From Ignavibacteria bacterium (GTDB lineage Bacteria > Bacteroidota > Ignavibacteria > Kapaibacteriales > UBA4661), in contig JAAFHM010000248.1 in the NCBI GenBank assembly GCA_013298375.1, positions 1 through 7,107 on the forward strand: a stretch of DNA of 7,107 bases, in the 5' to 3' direction. The notes below the pieces were generated by a model, which worked only from the letters and a program-made list of their open reading frames with translations, was not told the origin of the DNA and did not search any database. Position 1 is the first letter of the stretch; the number at the start of each line of letters is the position of its first letter. The position numbers were made by a program, and so were the translations under genes. Positions 5,236-7,107 of this stretch are shown here, in pieces.

Positions 5236-6813
5236 ATGAACCGCAGAGACTTTATTCGGGGCGCGACTGCCGTTGCGTTGCCGCTTTCGCTTGGTGGCTA
5301 CACCGCCCGTGCAATGGGGCTTTCGCCGATGTTGGAAAGTTTAGCAGAACTCAGCGCACTGTCCGACCGTTATTTGGTACTCATTCAGCTTGCCGGCGGC
5401 AATGACGGCATTAACACCGTTGTCCCGCTTGACCAAATGTCCGATTACAACCGCCTCCGCAGCAATATTGCCTTGCCGGAAAATCGCTTGTTGAAATTGA
5501 ACGACAAAACGGCATTGCATACGTCCATGGCGGGCATGAAAGCGCTCTATGACGCAGGAAACCTTGCTGTTTTGCAAGGCGTGGCATATCCGAGTTCTAA
5601 TTTTTCGCACTTCCGCTCGACCGATATTTGGATGTCTGCCTCGGATTTCAACGAAACCGTCAATACGGGCTGGGCTGGGCGGTATCTGGATTCACAATTC
5701 CCGGGCTTTCCCGTCGGCTATCCCAGCGCCGCGATGCCCGACCCGCTTGCAATTCAAATCAGTTCCGCTCCTTCGCTGACGCTCAAAGGCGTGAATGCAC
5801 CGATGGGCGTGAATCTTCAGAACCCTGAAGCATTCTACAATCTCGTGCGAGGAACATCCGTCAATGGCTTTACGACGACCCCAGACACGGCAGCAGGAAA
5901 GCAAATCGCGTATATCCGCCAAGTGCAGGCACAATCGGAGACCTACGCGGGAGTCATCAAAAAAGCATACGACGGCTCGAAGAACCTCGCCACCTACATC
6001 ACCGCCAACAACCCGCTTGCCGACCAATTAGCAATCGTGGCGCGTCTTATCGCGGGCGGCTTGAAAACACGGGTCTATCTGGTGACGCTCGGCGGATTCG
6101 ACACGCATAATCAGCAAGTTGTCGCCACTGACCGTACGCTTGGTTCGCACGGAACGCTCTTGGCACGGCTTTCGGAGGCTGTTACGTCGTTCCAGCAAGA
6201 TTTGAAACTGAATAAAATTGATGATAAAGTCGTTGGCATGACGTTCTCCGAATTTGGTCGGCGTGTTCAATCGAATGCTTCGAGTGGTACTGACCACGGC
6301 TCTGCGGCTCCGGTATTCGTCTTTGGGAAGTCCGTCAAAGGCGGCGTATTGGGCGCAAATCCGAGTTTGACGAATCTCGACAATGGTAATTTGCGAATGC
6401 AGTACGATTTCCGCCAAATCTATGCTTCGATTCTCAAACAATGGTTCGGCACGAACAATAGCGAATACAGCGCCGTTTTAGGGAAAGACTTCACGACTCT
6501 GCCGCTTATTCAAGGCGCTACAAGCGTTGCCGACGAGCAGCAACCATCGGCACGAAGCGGCATTCGGATTCAAAACTTCCCGAATCCCGTCAGCAGCACG
6601 ACAACATTTGAATACACGCTCCCCTTTGCTTCAACTGTTCGCCTGAAGGTACTGGATGCACAAGGACGCACATTGACAACGCTCGAAGAGCAGCAAGCCG
6701 CCGGAACATACAGCATCAACTTCGATGCGGGCGCACTGGCAAACGGCGCATACACCTACCGCCTCGAAACAGAGCGCGGCTGGACAAGCGGGCGCATGGT
6801 TGTTGCGCGATAA
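5236..6813 (+). CDS. DUF1501 family protein with Tat signal and T9SS sorting domain
   Basis: The product is 525 residues. The N-terminus M-N-R-R-D-F-I-R-G followed by A-T-A-V-A-L-P-L-S-L-G-G is a twin-arginine signal, implying folded export, perhaps with a bound metal or partner. The DUF1501 domain runs from about 45 to 425, with L-A-G-G-N-D-G (52-58), S-H-F-R-S-T-D-I-W (124-132), L-G-G-F-D-T-H (285-291), and S-E-F-G-R-R (338-343) followed by N-A-S-S-G-T-D-H-G (347-355). These Asp/His blocks recall the metal sites of the alkaline phosphatase/sulfatase fold to which the family is related, so a hydrolase is plausible, but no substrate is known. A linker (about 426-440) leads to a C-terminal T9SS type A-like domain from about 443 (N-F-P-N-P-V, V-L-D-A-Q-G-R, N-G-A-Y-T-Y-R-L, basic end), predicting outer-membrane transit and surface attachment or release. 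It is the second gene of the operon with DUF1800 and is followed 16 nt later by a terminator. Confidence 0.9.
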   Translation: MNRRDFIRGATAVALPLSLGGYTARAMGLSPMLESLAELSALSDRYLVLIQLAGGNDGINTVVPLDQMSDYNRLRSNIALPENRLLKLNDKTALHTSMAGMKALYDAGNLAVLQGVAYPSSNFSHFRSTDIWMSASDFNETVNTGWAGRYLDSQFPGFPVGYPSAAMPDPLAIQISSAPSLTLKGVNAPMGVNLQNPEAFYNLVRGTSVNGFTTTPDTAAGKQIAYIRQVQAQSETYAGVIKKAYDGSKNLATYITANNPLADQLAIVARLIAGGLKTRVYLVTLGGFDTHNQQVVATDRTLGSHGTLLARLSEAVTSFQQDLKLNKIDDKVVGMTFSEFGRRVQSNASSGTDHGSAAPVFVFGKSVKGGVLGANPSLTNLDNGNLRMQYDFRQIYASILKQWFGTNNSEYSAVLGKDFTTLPLIQGATSVADEQQPSARSGIRIQNFPNPVSSTTTFEYTLPFASTVRLKVLDAQGRTLTTLEEQQAAGTYSINFDAGALANGAYTYRLETERGWTSGRMVVAR

Positions 6814-6829
6814 AATCACAGAAAATAAG

Positions 6830-6869
6830 AAAAAAGGGACTCACGGAATTGACCATGAGTCCCTTTTTT
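6830..6869 (+). terminator. Strong intrinsic terminator of the DUF1800-DUF1501 operon, probably bidirectional
   Basis: A perfect 14-bp inverted repeat pairs 6830-6843 (six A, then GGGACTCA) with 6856-6869 (TGAGTCCC, then six T). The loop is 12 nt, within which GG 6845-6846 can also pair with CC 6853-6854. The T run makes it a rho-independent terminator on the + strand, starting 16 nt after the DUF1501 stop. The A run on the other side gives the same structure to any transcript arriving from the right on the minus strand. Confidence 0.92.
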
Positions 6870-6900
6870 ATTGTGCAGGCAAGCAACTGATCATATCTTT

Positions 6901-6943
6901 CCTTCCGATGGCTGTAATCCGCAAAAACGCTGCCGTCGGAAGG
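6901..6943. repeat. Inverted repeat, 12-bp stem
   Basis: CCTTCCGA (6901-6908) pairs perfectly with TCGGAAGG (6936-6943). The stem extends inward by one G-U and three Watson-Crick pairs (6909-6912 with 6932-6935), giving 12 bp around a 19-nt loop. No U run follows, so this is not a terminator. A structured leader RNA or a protein-binding inverted repeat are both possible. Confidence 0.6.
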
Positions 6944-6990
6944 TTTACCCGGTTTTGTTCCCTCCCTCATCATTTTGGGTGTAGTTCCGG

Positions 6991-7026
6991 GAAATCCGTT
7001 CTACGCTTAGGAAAGCGTAGGATTTC
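6991..7026. repeat. Bulged hairpin that pairs with a ribosome-site sequence
   Basis: CTACGCTT (7001-7008) pairs with AAGCGTAG (7013-7020) around the tetraloop AGGA. GAAATC (6991-6996) then pairs with GATTTC (7021-7026), leaving a 4-nt bulge (6997-7000) on the left strand. In total there are 14 Watson-Crick pairs. The right arm contains AGGA (7019-7022), the Shine-Dalgarno-like element for the short ORF at 7028, so folding would hide it. Confidence 0.6.
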
Positions 7027-7027
7027 T

Positions 7028-7072
7028 ATGACCGAGGCAAGAACTTTTTTCAAAAAGCCATCGCTTTTTTGA
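7028..7072 (+). CDS. Possible 14-residue leader peptide
   Basis: ATG at 7028 opens a 14-codon frame, M-T-E-A-R-T-F-F-K-K-P-S-L-F, ending in TGA at 7070-7072. AGGA (7019-7022) lies 5 nt upstream, a better-placed ribosome site than several full genes here have. The ORF begins just after one hairpin and its last codons lie within another (7051-7071), the layout of ribosome-mediated attenuators. Three Phe in 14 codons, two adjacent, could make it sense phenylalanine, but this is weak. A chance ORF of this length is common, so it is only a candidate. Confidence 0.25.
   Translation: MTEARTFFKKPSLF
7051..7071. terminator. Weak terminator-like or attenuator-like hairpin
   Basis: AAAAAGC (7052-7058) pairs with GCTTTTT (7063-7069) around the loop CATC, with a sixth T at 7070. 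The stem has only two G-C pairs and the T run is part of the stem, so termination would be inefficient. The sequence just before it (CTTTTTT at 7044-7050) is complementary to the left arm as well, so two pairings compete for the same A-rich strand. It could also act on the minus strand. Confidence 0.4.
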
Positions 7073-7107
7073 CGGGCTTCATGGAAATATGCTCGGAATT
7101 GTATTTG

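Larger units (their letters stand above)
6870..7107. other. Gene-poor 3' region with several hairpins
   Basis: I see no recognisable protein in these 238 bp on either strand; the longer open frames here also run through the terminator and the DUF1501 tail, as expected for shadow frames. The region contains three inverted repeats (6901-6943, 6991-7026 and 7051-7071) and one very short ORF. It does not match tRNA, or a riboswitch class that I can recognise by eye. It could be the 5' leader of a gene starting near or beyond the right edge (an ATG at 7081 stays open for the remaining 9 codons), a small RNA, or intergenic repeat debris. Confidence 0.5.

Noticed and set aside
6716..6973. 85-residue minus-strand frame across the terminator
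   Set aside because: It spans the terminator hairpin and the T9SS tail region in antisense, with no recognisable motif.
6725..7072. 115-residue + strand open frame over the end of DUF1501 and the 3' region
   Set aside because: It overlaps DUF1501 in another frame, runs straight through the perfect intrinsic terminator and shows no family features. Only its last 14 codons have a ribosome site, listed separately.
1..7107. CRISPR array, tRNA, rRNA, toxin-antitoxin or phage-defence genes
   Set aside because: I looked on both strands and found no regularly spaced repeats, no cloverleaf, and no proteins with such motifs.

Overview
The window looks like a bacterial chromosome segment from the Bacteroidota/Chlorobiota (FCB) side of the tree. 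Two proteins end in domains that resemble type IX secretion (T9SS type A) sorting domains. One of these follows a DUF1800 gene in the DUF1800/DUF1501 pairing that is common in such genomes. Base composition looks balanced, and Shine-Dalgarno sites are present at some genes but not all. A Kapabacteria/Ignavibacteria-like lineage would fit, but that is a guess from gene style and not a placement.

Layout. (1) 8-1119 is a complete IS630-type insertion sequence. It has 26-bp imperfect terminal inverted repeats and flanking TA dinucleotides. Its transposase is split over two frames at a run of ten A residues, so the full enzyme needs a -1 shift. (2) 1145-2494 is a class I CPD DNA photolyase on the + strand. 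It starts only 23 bp after the IS target-site TA, so the IS has replaced whatever lay upstream. (3) 2486-3307, minus strand, is an exported protein with a cohesin-like beta domain and a T9SS tail. It runs convergent to the photolyase and overlaps it by 9 bp. (4) 3308-3550 is a divergent intergenic region with a candidate promoter and a 10-bp palindrome. (5) 3551-5134 (DUF1800) and 5236-6813 (DUF1501 with a twin-arginine signal and a T9SS tail) form a two-gene operon. It ends at a strong, probably bidirectional, intrinsic terminator at 6830-6869. (6) 6870-7107 holds no convincing gene. It contains three separate hairpins and a 14-codon ORF whose ribosome site lies inside one hairpin and whose end lies inside another, which resembles a 5' leader or attenuator for a gene beyond the window.

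How the genes relate. The DUF1800/DUF1501 pair probably acts as one exported unit. DUF1501 carries the only visible export signal (Tat) and surface-sorting signal, while DUF1800 has none and an in-frame stop rules out a longer N-terminus. The minus-strand protein is a third candidate for T9SS export. The photolyase is a cytoplasmic repair enzyme unrelated to these; its main point of interest is the IS at its 5' end. I saw no CRISPR array, tRNA, rRNA or recognisable defence system. Nothing here is clearly a new system; the 3' hairpin region and the export arrangement of the operon are the best candidates for a closer look.
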